Shown here piece after piece: positions 29,704-40,496 of a stretch of DNA of 64,000 nt (position 1 is its first letter; each line of letters opens with the position of its first letter). The notes under the pieces are model-generated. The model was not told the DNA's origin, ran no database searches, and worked only from the letters and a program-made list of their open reading frames with translations. The position numbers and the translations under genes were made by a program. This DNA is from Paraniabella defluvii. Its GTDB lineage: Bacteria > Bacteroidota > Bacteroidia > Chitinophagales > Chitinophagaceae. The stretch lies in NCBI GenBank assembly GCA_019316985.1, contig CP079215.1:744001-808000 (forward strand). The letters are read 5' to 3'.

Positions 29704-29812
29704 TGATTGGCTGATAGTATTGGAAGCAGCAGTAGCCGTTTCTTTTATCCTGGGTGTAGTGCTGTTAATCAGGAACAAGAAAAAAAAGAGTTCAATAGGA
29801 AAACGACTATAA
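29693..29812 (+). CDS. 39-residue single-helix membrane ORF between nuoC and nuoD
   Basis: ATG at 29693 lies inside the last codons of nuoC in another frame and opens MKSDDWLIVLEAAVAVSF, one hydrophobic helix (about residues 7-26), then the basic tail RNKKKKSSIGKRL and TAA at 29810-29812. The frame is uninterrupted and shows an ideal N-out/N-in charge pattern. It overlaps nuoC by 11 bp and leaves 23 bp to nuoD, the usual spacing of co-translated genes. The predicted topology is a single helix with basic end in the cytoplasm. Possible accessory of complex I; unproven. Confidence 0.5.
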   Translation: MKSDDWLIVLEAAVAVSFILGVVLLIRNKKKKSSIGKRL

Positions 29813-29835
29813 CGACAAAGCAGATATCATATCAA

Positions 29836-31063
29836 ATGTCAGACATACATCAAAATATAAACCTCCCTGCGGGTAGTATCGAAAAACAGACTACTACTCT
29901 CAACCTGGGGCCAACACACCCGGCCACACATGGAGTATTTCAAAATATTATAGAGCTGGATGGCGAAAAGATTGTAAAGTCAGACGCTACCGTCGGCTAT
30001 ATTCACCGGGCCTTCGAGAAAATTGCAGAACGCAGGCCTTTATACCAGATCACTCCTTTAACAGACAGGTTGAATTATTGCTCGGCGCCCTTAAATAATA
30101 TGGGCTGGCACTTAACCTGTGAGAAGCTTTTAGGTGTAAAAACACCCAAGCGTGTTGATTATTTACGCATTATTGTAATGGAACTGGCGCGTATAGCCGA
30201 TCATTTGATCTGTAGTTCGATTATGGGTGTAGACGCGGGCGCCTACACTGGTTTCCTGTACGTGATGCAGTATCGCGAGTTGATTTACGAAATTTATGAG
30301 GAGATCTGCGGATCGAGGCTTACTACCAATATGGGCCGTATCGGTGGTTTTGAAAGAGACTTCAATGACACGGCGTTCCAGAAAATAGAAAAATTCTTAA
30401 AAGAGTATCCTGCAGTTTTAAAGGAATTCGAAAATCTTTTTACCCGCAACCGCATTTTTATGGAGCGTACCATGGGTGTGGGGGTATATCTGCTGAAAAA
30501 GCTTTGAATTACGGCTTTACCGGGCCTAACCTGCGTGCTGCAGGTGTTGATTACGATGTGCGGGTAACTGCTCCCTACAGCAGTTATGAAGAATTTGATT
30601 TTGATGTGCCTGTGGGTTCTACCGGCGACTGTTATGATCGCTTCCAGGTGCGAAATGCCGAAATGTGGCAGAGCCTGCGCATTATTGAACAGGCCATGCA
30701 AAAGCTGAACGATCTCAAAGGTGAAGCGGCAACAGTTTATCATGCAGACATTCCTGAGTACTATCTTCCTAAAAAGAAAGATGTATACACAAAAATGGAA
30801 GCGCTGATATGGCATTTTAAAATTATTATGGGTGAGATAGATATGCCCAAAGGTGAGGTATACCATTCTATTGAGGCAGGAAACGGCGAGCTGGGATATT
30901 ATTTTATAAGTGATGGGGCAGAAGCCCTTACAGGTTGCACTTCAGACGTCCCTGCTTTATTTATTACCAGGCTTTTGAGGAGTTGGTAAAGGGTGGAATG
31001 CTGAGTGACGCAATTTTGGTGATGTCTTCATTGAACCTGATTGCAGGCGAAATGGATGCTTAA
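29836..31063 (+). CDS. nuoD: NADH-quinone oxidoreductase subunit D, frameshifted
   Basis: 49-kDa subunit forming the quinone cavity with NuoB. ATG 29836 starts MSDIHQNINLPAGSIE; shifts near 30485 and 30930 join the frames to the stop at 31063, about 410 residues. Signatures: LNLGPTHPATHGVFQ, IGYIHRGFEK-type segment (VGYIHRAFEKIAE), NMGRIGGFERDF and RVTAPYSSYEEFDFDVPVG. The C-terminal ISSLNLIAGEMDA-type ending (SSLNLIAGEMDA) confirms completeness. Fourth gene of the operon. Confidence 0.93.
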
Positions 31064-31160
31064 AAACATAAAAAATGACGAACTGAAAACCGGTTCCTGT
31101 CTGTAATCATATTTACAGGCCGCAATGATTTTTAACTTCGTCTTTTAATAACAACAAGAT

Positions 31161-31649
31161 ATGGTTCAATTTTCTCAAGAAAACTTGCAAAAAGTTGATA
31201 AAATAATAGCCCGCTATCCCGAGGGCAGGCAAAAAAGTGCCCTGATCCCGCTGCTGCACCTGGCACAGGAGCAATACGGCTGGTTAAGCGTTGAAACAAT
31301 GGATTACGTGGCTTCTTTGTTGAATATTGAACCGATTGAAGTGTACGAGGTGGCTTCTTTTTATAGCATGTACAACCTGAAACCAGTAGGTAAATACATG
31401 TTTGAAGTATGCCAGACAGGTCCCTGCATGATCAACGGCAGTGACGATATAATAGAATATATCGGCGAAAAGCTGAACATCAAACCAGGAGAAACTACGG
31501 CCGACGGGCTCTTTACATTAAAAGCAGTAGAATGCCTGGGAGCATGTGGCTATGCGCCAATGATGCAAATGGGTAAGTTTTATAAAGAACATCTTACCAA
31601 AGAAAAAGTAGATGCGATTATTGAAGAGTGCAGGGCAAAAGCAAATTAA
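31161..31649 (+). CDS. nuoE: NADH-quinone oxidoreductase subunit E
   Basis: Intact 162-residue 2Fe-2S subunit. The thioredoxin-like domain shows EVYEVASFYSMYNL, then the four cluster cysteines in CQTGPC and CLGAC. It begins MVQFSQENLQKVDK and ends RAKAN. A palindrome is seen in the 97-bp gap before it, and nuoF starts 24 bp after it. Confidence 0.95.
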   Translation: MVQFSQENLQKVDKIIARYPEGRQKSALIPLLHLAQEQYGWLSVETMDYVASLLNIEPIEVYEVASFYSMYNLKPVGKYMFEVCQTGPCMINGSDDIIEYIGEKLNIKPGETTADGLFTLKAVECLGACGYAPMMQMGKFYKEHLTKEKVDAIIEECRAKAN

Positions 31650-31673
31650 ATCTCTCGTTTAGGAAAATATAAA

Positions 31674-33027
31674 ATGGGTAGAAAACTATTATTAGAAAAA
31701 GCACATGTAGAGGGTATCCGGTATTTCGATACTTATCGCCGCGAAGGTGGTTACCGCAGCGTGGAGAAAGCATTGAAAACAATGGGGCCTGATGATGTTA
31801 CCGAGGAAGTAAAAAAATCGGGACTCAGGGGCCGTGGCGGCGCAGGCTTCCCTACCGGTATGAAATGGAGCTTCCTGGCCAAACCGGAAGGTGTACCCCG
31901 CCACCTGGTGGTAAACGCGGATGAGAGTGAACCCGGTACCTTCAAAGACCGATACCTGATGGAATTCATTCCTCACCTTTTGATAGAAGGTATTATTGTA
32001 GCTTCCTATGCATTAGGCAGTAATACCTCCTTTATATACATCCGTGGCGAATACGCATGGATTGTAGATATACTGGAGCAAGCTATACAAGAGGCGCATA
32101 ATAATGGTTTCCTTGGCAAAAACATATTGGGTAGCGGATTTGATTGCGATATTCACGTGCAACGTGGCGCGGGTGCCTATATCTGCGGAGAAGAAACCGC
32201 GTTGCTGGAATCGTTGGAAGGTAAAAGAGGTAATCCCGTATTAAGCCCCCTTCCCTGCTGTAAAAGGTGCATGGGACCGGCCTACAGTAGTAAACAATGT
32301 AGAGAGTATTGCAGCTGTAGTTCCTATCATTAATGAAGGCGGAGAAGAATATGCAAAAATTGGTGTAGGCAAATCTACCGGCACCAAATTAATATCTGCC
32401 TGTGGTAATATCAATAAGCCTGGTGTTTATGAAATTGATATGACCATTTCGGTGGAAGAGTTTATTTATAGTGATGAATGGTGTGGCGGTATCGCCAAGG
32501 GTAAAAGGTTGAAAGCCTGTATTCCCGGCGGATCATCGGTACCTATTCTTCCGGCTAATCTTTTATTGAAGACGGCTAAGGGAGAACAAAGGATGATGAA
32601 CTATGAAAGTCTTGCTGATGGCGGCTTTCAAACCGGTACAATGATGGGTAGTGGCGGATTTATTGTTTTTGATGAAGACCAGTGTATCGTAAAACATACC
32701 TATACCCTGGCCCGCTTCTATCGCCACGAAAGCTGCGGACAATGCTCGCCCTGCCGAGAGGGAACCGGCTGGATGGAAAAGCTTTTGCTAAGGCTGGATA
32801 AAGGCCAGGGCAAAATGAGTGATATCGACCTGCTCTGGGATATTCAAAGCAAAATAGAAGGGAATACGATTTGTCCGTTGGGTGACGCAGCAGCATGGCC
32901 GGTAGCAGCAGCGATACGTCATTTCCGCGATGAGTTTGAGTGGCATATTACCAACGCAGCTGAAGCACAGGTAAGGAACTTTGGATTGGCGCATTACGCC
33001 GATGCAAGGGAAGTGGTTCCAGCCTAA
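31674..33027 (+). CDS. nuoF: NADH-quinone oxidoreductase subunit F, frameshifted
   Basis: NADH- and FMN-binding subunit of complex I. The frame 31674-32333 and the frame ending 33027 join near 32250 to about 451 residues. Visible: [16 protein letters not shown] (FMN/NADH loop), [32 protein letters not shown], and the N3 cluster ligands [12 protein letters not shown] with a later Cys in TICPLGDAA. Start [14 protein letters not shown]. Confidence 0.94.
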
Positions 33028-33128
33028 GAACTTCAGAGAAAGGGTTTACTTACGTTATTCATAGGATAGTTAATAACTTATAAACGTCGCAACGTAGCAC
33101 CTTATGCTACTTTGCGTGAAATATAACT

Positions 33129-34280
33129 ATGGCAGAAGAAATCAAAAAGGAAGCGCCTCCTAAAATGAAGGTTACAATAGATAATATATCTGTTGAGGTG
33201 GATCCTGGTACAACTATATTACAGGCGGCACGTCTGATCGGGGGTGATGTAACGCCTCCTGCAATGTGCTTCTATACCCCTTTAAAAGGCAGTGGTGGTA
33301 AATGCCGCACCTGCCTGGTAGAAGTAAGCAAGGGATCTGAAAAAGACCCGCGCCCGATGCCCAAGCTGGTAGCCAGCTGTCGTACCGGCGTTATGGATGG
33401 CATGGAGGTAAAAAGCGTAACCAGCCAGCGTGTGTTGGATGCCCGCGCAGGAGTGGTTGAGTTTTTATTGTTAAACCATCCTTTAGACTGTCCTATTTGC
33501 GACCAGGCAGGTGAATGCCATTTGCAGGACCTGAGTTATGAGCACGGTAAGGAAGGTACCCGCTACGAGTTTAAAAGAAGAACTTTTAAAAAACACAACC
33601 TGGGTCAGTATATTCAGTTACATATGACGCGCTGCATTCTGTGCTACCGTTGTGTGTTTACAGCCGACCAGGTAACCAATAAGCGGTCGCATGGTGTTTT
33701 AGACCGTGGCGACCATGCAGAGATCGCTACCTATATTGAGAAATCGCTGGACAATGATTTTATAGGCAACGTGATTGACGTATGCCCTGTAGGTGCTTTA
33801 ACTGATAAAACCTTCCGCTTTAAAAACCGTGTTTGGTTTACTAAGCCCGAAGATGCGCATCGCGACTGCGATAAATGCTGTGGTAAGGTAACTCTTTGGA
33901 AACGCGGTGATGAAGTATTACGTGTAACTGCCCGTAAAGATCAGTGGGGTGAGATCATGAATACAGAAGACGGCAAAACCGGCTGGATCTGTAACGAGTG
34001 CCGGTTTGAAAAGAAAGACGTAAAAGACTGGGTAATTGAAGGCCCTACCAAGGTAGCCCGTCATTCCGTTATCGGCGCCAATCATTATGAAGTGCTGGAT
34101 AAACCGGAAGAAACGGTTGCAAAGGTAATGGGAGGCCGTCAGCCCAAGCTATTATTGGATATTCATAATATCAGTGATGTAAATGACCCGTCGGTAGACC
34201 TTAGCAAAATTAAAGGACCCGCTACCGGTGCGGTTTTCAATAAGACGAAATTAATACAGGAAAAAGAGAACAATAATTAA
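33129..34280 (+). CDS. nuoG: NADH-quinone oxidoreductase subunit G, short form
   Basis: Intact 383-residue iron-sulfur subunit, start MAEEIKKEAPPKMKV. It has the ferredoxin-like N-terminus (MCFYTPLKGSGGKCRTC), the CPICDQAGECHLQDL His/Cys motif, a 4Fe-4S domain (CILCYRCV, VIDVCPVGAL) and a later Cys cluster (CDKCCGKV, WICNECRFE). The large molybdopterin-like C-terminal domain of the ~900-residue enterobacterial NuoG is absent. Since the frame is clean and the C-terminus is followed 4 bp later by nuoH, the short form is genuine and not a truncation. Confidence 0.92.
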   Translation: MAEEIKKEAPPKMKVTIDNISVEVDPGTTILQAARLIGGDVTPPAMCFYTPLKGSGGKCRTCLVEVSKGSEKDPRPMPKLVASCRTGVMDGMEVKSVTSQRVLDARAGVVEFLLLNHPLDCPICDQAGECHLQDLSYEHGKEGTRYEFKRRTFKKHNLGQYIQLHMTRCILCYRCVFTADQVTNKRSHGVLDRGDHAEIATYIEKSLDNDFIGNVIDVCPVGALTDKTFRFKNRVWFTKPEDAHRDCDKCCGKVTLWKRGDEVLRVTARKDQWGEIMNTEDGKTGWICNECRFEKKDVKDWVIEGPTKVARHSVIGANHYEVLDKPEETVAKVMGGRQPKLLLDIHNISDVNDPSVDLSKIKGPATGAVFNKTKLIQEKENNN

Positions 34281-34284
34281 TACC

Positions 34285-35332
34285 ATGCACTTACTTGCGA
34301 TAGACTGGTTTTTTATTTTAGAAAAATTGATTTTGATAGCCCTGGTGGTTACTTTATCAATGATTGTTGCCATGTATGCCACGTATGGTGAGCGTAAGGT
34401 AGCCGCGTTTATGCAGGACAGGATCGGTCCCAACCGGGCGGGCCCTTTCGGGCTATTGCAGCCCCTTGCCGATGGCGGTAAATTATTTTTTAAAGAAGAG
34501 ATCATTCCCTTAGCTTCCTCCAAATTCCTTTTTGTATTAGGTCCCGTATTGGCAATGGTAACTGCGTTGCTTACCAGTGCTGTAATTCCCTGGGGCTCTC
34601 CTGCCGTAATTGCCGGAAGAACGGTTCCCTTACAAATTGCTGATATCAACATAGGTATTTTATATGTTTTTGGCGTAGTAAGCTTAGGCGTATATGGTAT
34701 TATGATCGGTGGCTGGGCCTCTAACAATAAATTTTCCCTTTTAGCCGGTATCCGCGGCGCCTCGCAAATGATCTCCTATGAGCTTGCCATGGGTCTTTCA
34801 CTGATTGCTGTATTAATGCTCACCGGTTCTTTACAAATGAGCACCATCGTGCAAAACCAGCTAGACAATGGCTGGAATATTATTTACCAGCCGCTTGGAT
34901 TCATAATATTTTTATCTGCGCTCTGGCCGAGTGTAACCGTACTCCGTTTGACTTACCGGAGGCTGAAAATGAGCTTAACTTTGGTTATCATCAGGAGTAT
35001 TCCAGTATGAAACTGGGCTTCTACCTGTTTGCAGAATATATCAATATGTTTATAAGCGGTGTTATTATGTCTACCCTGTATTTCGGAGGTTACGACATTC
35101 CGTTTGTAAATGAAGCATCATGGGGCATTTCCCAAAACCTCCTGGCCTTTATCAGCTTTGCTGTTTTGATGGTTAAAGCATGCTTCTTTGTGTTTGTGTT
35201 TATGTGGATCCGTTGGACCATCCCCGTTTCCGTTTCGACCAACTGATGCATTTAGGATGGAAAAGATTAGTACCGCTGGCGTTAGTGAATATGATCATTA
35301 CCGCACTGGTAGTATTATGGCTGCAGAAATAG
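34285..35332 (+). CDS. nuoH: NADH-quinone oxidoreductase subunit H, frameshifted
   Basis: Membrane subunit at the quinone site. Frames 34285-35010, 35007-35246 and the remainder join to a stop at 35332, about 349 residues, with several membrane helices. Signatures: [64 protein letters not shown] after one restored base near 34930. It starts 4 bp after the nuoG stop. Confidence 0.92.
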
Positions 35333-35450
35333 GCTGACAGAGGCCAGGGTTAGCTGGCAGCAAGTGAACAGGGGAAGCAGAATATGGGATTGTAGTAAGA
35401 GCCGGCTGGGGACCAGGATCATAGAAAGTTAGTTAGACAACATAATAAAT

Positions 35451-35505
35451 ATTAGATGATTAGTCTGTCAACTGTCATCTAATACTAACAACTGAATTAT
35501 ATTTG
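35451..35505 (+). promoter_or_regulatory. inverted repeat plus -7 box before nuoI
   Basis: ATTAGATGA (35451-35459) and TCATCTAAT (35475-35483) are perfect 9-bp arms. TATATTTG at 35498-35505 matches the -7 consensus and lies 29 bp before nuoI. The 202 bp between nuoH and nuoI have no gene, so a secondary promoter with an operator is plausible. Confidence 0.35.
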
Positions 35506-35534
35506 CGAAAATTTAAAATACTTCTCGAAAACTA

Positions 35535-36099
35535 ATGGGTATTCAATATACAAATAGAGCCAAACCGGTAGACCGCAGCCCAATGAACTGGGTGGAGCGC
35601 TTGTACCTTTGGAATATTTTGAAGGGAATGGGGATTACGCTGAAACATTTTTTTCAAAAAAAGCCACCATTCAATATCCCGAAGAAACAAGGCCTTTTAG
35701 TAAAGTGTTCCGTGGCCTTCATATACTAAACAGGGACGAAGAGGGTCGCGAAAGATGTACCGCCTGCGGTCTTTGTGCAGTAGCCTGCCCCGCTGAAGCC
35801 ATTACCATGGAGGCAGCCGAAAGACAGGAAGGTGAAGAGCATTTATACCGCGAAGAGAAGTACGCTGCTAAATACGAGATCAATATGCTCCGCTGCATTT
35901 TCTGCGGCTATTGTGAAGAAGCTTGTCCAAAAGATGCCATTTATCTTTCTCAAACTTTCACCCCTTCTAATTACGACCGCAAAGGTTTTATTTATAAAAA
36001 GAAGATCTGTTAATTCCTAACCCGGTAACGGAGCCGGAAGCTTATCAAAAGGCATTGGGAACAATTAACAAGGAAAATAAACAAGCGGAAACCAATTAA
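35535..36099 (+). CDS. nuoI: NADH-quinone oxidoreductase subunit I, frameshifted
   Basis: Carries the N6a and N6b 4Fe-4S clusters. Two frames (35535-35729 and 35609-36013) plus the tail to 36099 join into about 187 residues. Cluster motifs are CTACGLCAVACPAEAI and CIFCGYCEEACPKDAI. The start is MGIQYTNRAKPVDRSP; shifts lie in the A-run near 35660 and near 36002. Confidence 0.92.
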
Positions 36100-36104
36100 G
36101 GGCA

Positions 36105-36605
36105 ATGAGCATTACACAAATACTATTCTGGATTCTTACAGTGGCAGCTTTATTCAGCGCCATCATGGTTGTAAGCAGCAAAAACCCTGTACACAGTGTA
36201 CTCTGGCTGGTAGCTACTTTTTTTGCCATATCAGGTCATTATATTTTATTAAACGCCCAGTTCCTGGCCATCGTTAATATTATCGTTTATGCAGGAGCGA
36301 TCATGGTACTATTCCTGTTCGTGATAATGCTGATGAACCTGAACAAAAGCGCGGAACCAATCAAGAACCGCTGGCTGCAGATAGTAGGTATCGTATCGGG
36401 AGGTTGTTTGTTATTGGTACTTGTTGCTGCATTAAGAAACACAGAAGTAGCTAAAAATATAGCTGAGGTAAATACGGGAGACGCAGGCCTTATTAAAAAC
36501 CTGGGTAAAGAATTGTTTACCACTTTTGTGGTACCATTTGAAATCAGCAGTATTCTTTTCCTGAGCGCAATGGTAGGTGCCGTAGTTATCGGTAAAAAAG
36601 ATTAG
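36105..36605 (+). CDS. nuoJ: NADH-quinone oxidoreductase subunit J
   Basis: Intact 166-residue membrane subunit of complex I, start MSITQILFWILTVAALF, with five hydrophobic segments. The family segment NIIVYAGAIMVLFLFVIML is present. It begins 5 bp after nuoI and is followed by nuoK after 80 bp. Confidence 0.93.
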   Translation: MSITQILFWILTVAALFSAIMVVSSKNPVHSVLWLVATFFAISGHYILLNAQFLAIVNIIVYAGAIMVLFLFVIMLMNLNKSAEPIKNRWLQIVGIVSGGCLLLVLVAALRNTEVAKNIAEVNTGDAGLIKNLGKELFTTFVVPFEISSILFLSAMVGAVVIGKKD

Positions 36606-36685
36606 CAGTTTGACATTTAAAGTTTGAGAGTAGGAACCAGCCGGTTATTAATCTCAGATCAGGAATTATAAATCAGAAATTAAAA

Positions 36686-36994
36686 ATGCCTATTAATTAT
36701 TATATCGTTCTGGCTCTGGCATTATTCAGCATAGGAATAGTAGGCGTACTTACACGCCGTAATGCTATAATAGTGTTTATGTGCATTGAGCTGATGTTGA
36801 ACTCGGTGAACCTGTTGCTGGTAGCTTTTTCAAAAATGCAGGCGGCTAAAAACGCGGCAGTAACCGTGGCGGGCACAGACGGGCAATTATTTGTATTCTT
36901 TATAATGGTGGTAGCTGCAGCCGAGGTAAGTGTGGGACTGGCTATTATTGTTATGATGTACCGCAATATTCACTCGGTGGATATCAATTTTTAA
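36686..36994 (+). CDS. nuoK: NADH-quinone oxidoreductase subunit K
   Basis: Intact 102-residue, three-helix antiporter-like membrane subunit, start [17 protein letters not shown]. The conserved glutamates lie in [17 protein letters not shown] and [13 protein letters not shown]. Complete and uninterrupted. Confidence 0.94.
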   Translation: MPINYYIVLALALFSIGIVGVLTRRNAIIVFMCIELMLNSVNLLLVAFSKMQAAKNAAVTVAGTDGQLFVFFIMVVAAAEVSVGLAIIVMMYRNIHSVDINF

Positions 36995-37062
36995 ACAGAC
37001 TAAAACATTAAGATCAACTCCGGTCGCCCAAAAGACCCGGAACTGAGGCTAAATACTACCAA

Positions 37063-38950
37063 ATGAACATGCAACTACTCTTAATACCATTATTGCCTTT
37101 AATCGGATTTTTATTGAATGGCTTATTAAGAAATTATTTGTCGAAAGGAGTGATCGGACTAATTGGTAGCGGTTCCATTTTAGGATCGTTTATTTTAAGT
37201 ATCCTGGCTTTTCTGCAGGTGCGTTCAGGTACAATTATCTGCGCCGAATACTTTGAGTTTATTAAAATAGCAGGCTTACGTATTCCTTTTGCATTCCAGG
37301 TAGATCAGTTAACTTCTATTTTCCTTTTAGTGATCACGGGTGTGGGCTTTTTAATTCATGTGTACTCTACTTCCTACATGCATGAGGAAAAGCCTCATCA
37401 CTTCGCGCGGTATTTTGCTTACCTCAACCTGTTCGTTTTCTCCATGCTTTTGCTGGTAATGGGTTCTAACTTTGTTATCATGTTTATTGGCTGGGAAGGT
37501 GTAGGGTTATGCTCTTATTTGTTAATCGGTTTCTGGTTTAAAAAAGAAGATTATACCAAAGCAGCTTCCAAAGCCTTTATCATGAACCGTATCGGGGATT
37601 TAGCGTTCCTGATCGCCCTATTCATTTTAATTAATAAGCTGGGAACAGTAACCTTCAGCGAAATATTTACCACTGAAGCGCTGGCTAAGCTTTCTGCATT
37701 TGACATTACAATTATTACAACTTTACTATTTGTTGGTGCCACCGGCAAAAGTGCGCAAATACCTTTGTATACCTGGCTGCCTGATGCAATGGCAGGCCCC
37801 ACACCTGTTTCAGCATTGATACACGCGGCAACCATGGTTACGGCAGGTATTTATATGATCGCCCGCAGTAACTTAATGTATTCTATGGCGCCCGGCACTT
37901 TAAACTGTATCGCCATTATTGGTATTGCAACGGCCCTGTTGGCGGCCAGCATCGCACTTAAACAAAACGATATAAAAAAGTACTGGCCTACTCAACAGTG
38001 AGCCAGTTAGGCTATATGTTCCTGGCGCTGGGAACCGGCTCTTATGTGGCGGCTGTCTTCCATGTAATGACGCATGCTTTCTTCAAAGCCCTGTTGTTTC
38101 TCGGCTCCGGTTCGGTAATACATGCCATGGGCGGCGAACAGGACATGCGTAAAATGGGCGGTTTATCGAAGTACATGAAGATAACCAATATCACTTTCCT
38201 GTTAGGTTGTCTGGCTATTGCCGGTATCCCGGGTTTCTCCGGCTTCTTCTCTAAAGATGAAATACTGGCGGGCGCGTTTGCCACCCCCCTATCCTGTATG
38301 CATTAGGACTTTTCGGGGCCTTACTGACGGCGTTCTATATGTTCCGTTTATACGCCACTACATTTAAAGGCAGCTTCCGTGGCACGCACGAGCAGGAACA
38401 TCATTTACATGAAAGTCCTGCTGCCATTACTATTCCTTTAATTGTATTAGCCATTCTTTCTGTAATTGGCGGTTTTATTGGCGTCCCTGAATTTATTATG
38501 GAGGGAGCGCATAGTCTGAAGGATTATCTGCATCCGGTATTCGAACAATCTTACGCTATCCTGCCGGCACATCATGTAGCTCACAGCACAGAGTGGGCGC
38601 TGACAGGAGTATCGTCCTTACTGATCATTATAATGGTAGTATTGGCGTGGAGCCGCTATAGCAAAAAACCTGATATGGAGGAAGCCAAAGGCTTTGGCAA
38701 ACTGTTACAGGATAAATGGTATGTGGATGAGATTTATCAATCTGTTGTTGTGAAACCTTTAAATGCCCTGGGTGCATTTTTTAATAATATTTTCGAGAAG
38801 AACATTGTGGATGGCCTTGTAAACGGCGTAGGCAGGCTGGTAAACTACGGAGGCCGTCAATTACGCTGGTTGCAGAGCGGGCAAACCGGAGCCTATATAC
38901 TGATGATGGTAATAGGTGTTTTAATTGTTTTTGCGCTCCAGTTTTTTTAA
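37063..38950 (+). CDS. nuoL: NADH-quinone oxidoreductase subunit L, frameshifted
   Basis: Largest antiporter-like subunit, pumping protons in the membrane arm. Frames 37063-38001, 37998-38306 and 38339-38950 join near 37990 and 38290 into about 630 residues. Landmarks: [35 protein letters not shown] with the functional Lys/His environment, [16 protein letters not shown] and the long C-terminal amphipathic region. Start [15 protein letters not shown]. Confidence 0.93.
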
Positions 38951-39007
38951 GGAAATAGTAGGTGAAACACATTACTCTAACCGAATTTGAGATTTGAAAC
39001 TTAGAAT

Positions 39008-40486
39008 ATGATCGCATTTGTTGATATTAATCCCATTGCTTAGCGGCATTGTAACTTTTCTTATAAAGAAAGAAGAAGGAGCAAGAACCTGGTCTTTACT
39101 TTCGGCTATTGCAACTTTTGTTGTCGCCATCATCGGTTTTACCTGCTATAGCAATACTGCTGCCTTAAGCTTTAAAGCACCATGGATGGGCATTTTAAAC
39201 AGCAGCTTTTCATTGAGTGCAGATGGTATGGGTGCCATGCTCTGCATGCTTACCGCGATCTCCTTTCCACTCATATTTGTTTCTACCTGGAACACCATTT
39301 ACAAAAAGGCCCATAATTTTTTAGGTTTAATGCTATTGGCCCAGGCTGGTCTCATGGGTGTATTCCTGGCGATGGATGCTTTATTATTTTACTTCTTTTG
39401 GGAGCTTGCATTAATACCTGTTTACTTTATTTGTTCGCAGTGGGGCGGTGAGCGACGCATCAAGATTACTTTCAAATTCTTTATCTATACGTTTATCGGT
39501 TCGCTCCTGATGCTCGTAGGCATTCTTTACATCTACTCAAAAACCAACTCATTTGATATAGCCGCTTTTTATAATTCCAATCTTCCGCTTAAAGAGCAGA
39601 TGTGGATATTCTGGCTGTTTTTTCTGGCTTTTGCAATCAAGATGCCGGTTTTTCCCTTTCACACCTGGCAGCCCGACGCCTATGAGCAGTCTCCCACCGC
39701 CGCTACTATGGTGTTAAGTGGCATCATGGTTAAAATGGGCGTATTAGGTTTACTTCGCTGGTTGCTGCCCGTGTTACCGCTGGCATCTTTCAGCTGGGGC
39801 GATACTGTTTCTACGATGGCTGTTATCGGCATTGTTTACGCCTCTCTCATAGCTTTTCAGCAGGACGATATGAAGCGACTGGTGGCGTACTCTTCCATTG
39901 CGCACATAGGCCTGATGTGTTTAGCCGTATTTGCAGAAAACAAAAGTGCCTTACAGGGAACGATGATCCAGATGTTCTCGCATGGCATTAACATACTGGG
40001 TATGTGGATCATTGTTGAGATTATTGAAAGAAAATTCGGTACCCGTAAAATGAGCGAACTGGGCGGCATTGCCAAAAAAGCACCGGCATTGACCATCTTC
40101 TTCTTTATCATTGCATTTGCCAATATTGCTTTGCCTTTAACCAATGCATTTATAGGCGAATTCCTGATGTTTAACGGCATTTTGGGGTTAATCCGCAAAT
40201 ATCCAAATATGGTCTTCCTTTGGCGGTTACTGCAGGTTTGGGAATTATCCTGGGAGCGGTATATACCCTGAAAATGGCTCGTAAGGTATTCTTAGGTGAA
40301 ACCAACCATCTTACCGAGCAGGGTACTGATATTGCTTTTCACGAAAAAGCTATCCTGGGTATTATTGCCGTAACGATTATTGTTGCCGGTGTTTATCCGC
40401 AACCCCTGTTGCATTCATTTGAAGAAATAACGAATTCTATTTTAAATAAATCAGACGTGCTTCATTTATTAAAACCGAAGCATTAA
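39008..40486 (+). CDS. nuoM: NADH-quinone oxidoreductase subunit M, frameshifted
   Basis: Second antiporter-like subunit. ATG at 39008 starts MIAFLLILIPLLSGI with one restored T; a shift near 40250 leads into the last frame to 40486, about 493 residues. Signatures: FFWELALIPVYFICSQWGG, FPFHTWQPDAYEQSPTAAT and SHGINILGMWIIVEII. It starts 57 bp after nuoL. Confidence 0.93.
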
Positions 40487-40496
40487 GCAATAAAGT

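Noticed and set aside
33129..34280. NuoG as a truncated pseudogene
   Set aside because: The frame is intact, all clusters are present and nuoH follows 4 bp later, so a natural short form is the better reading.
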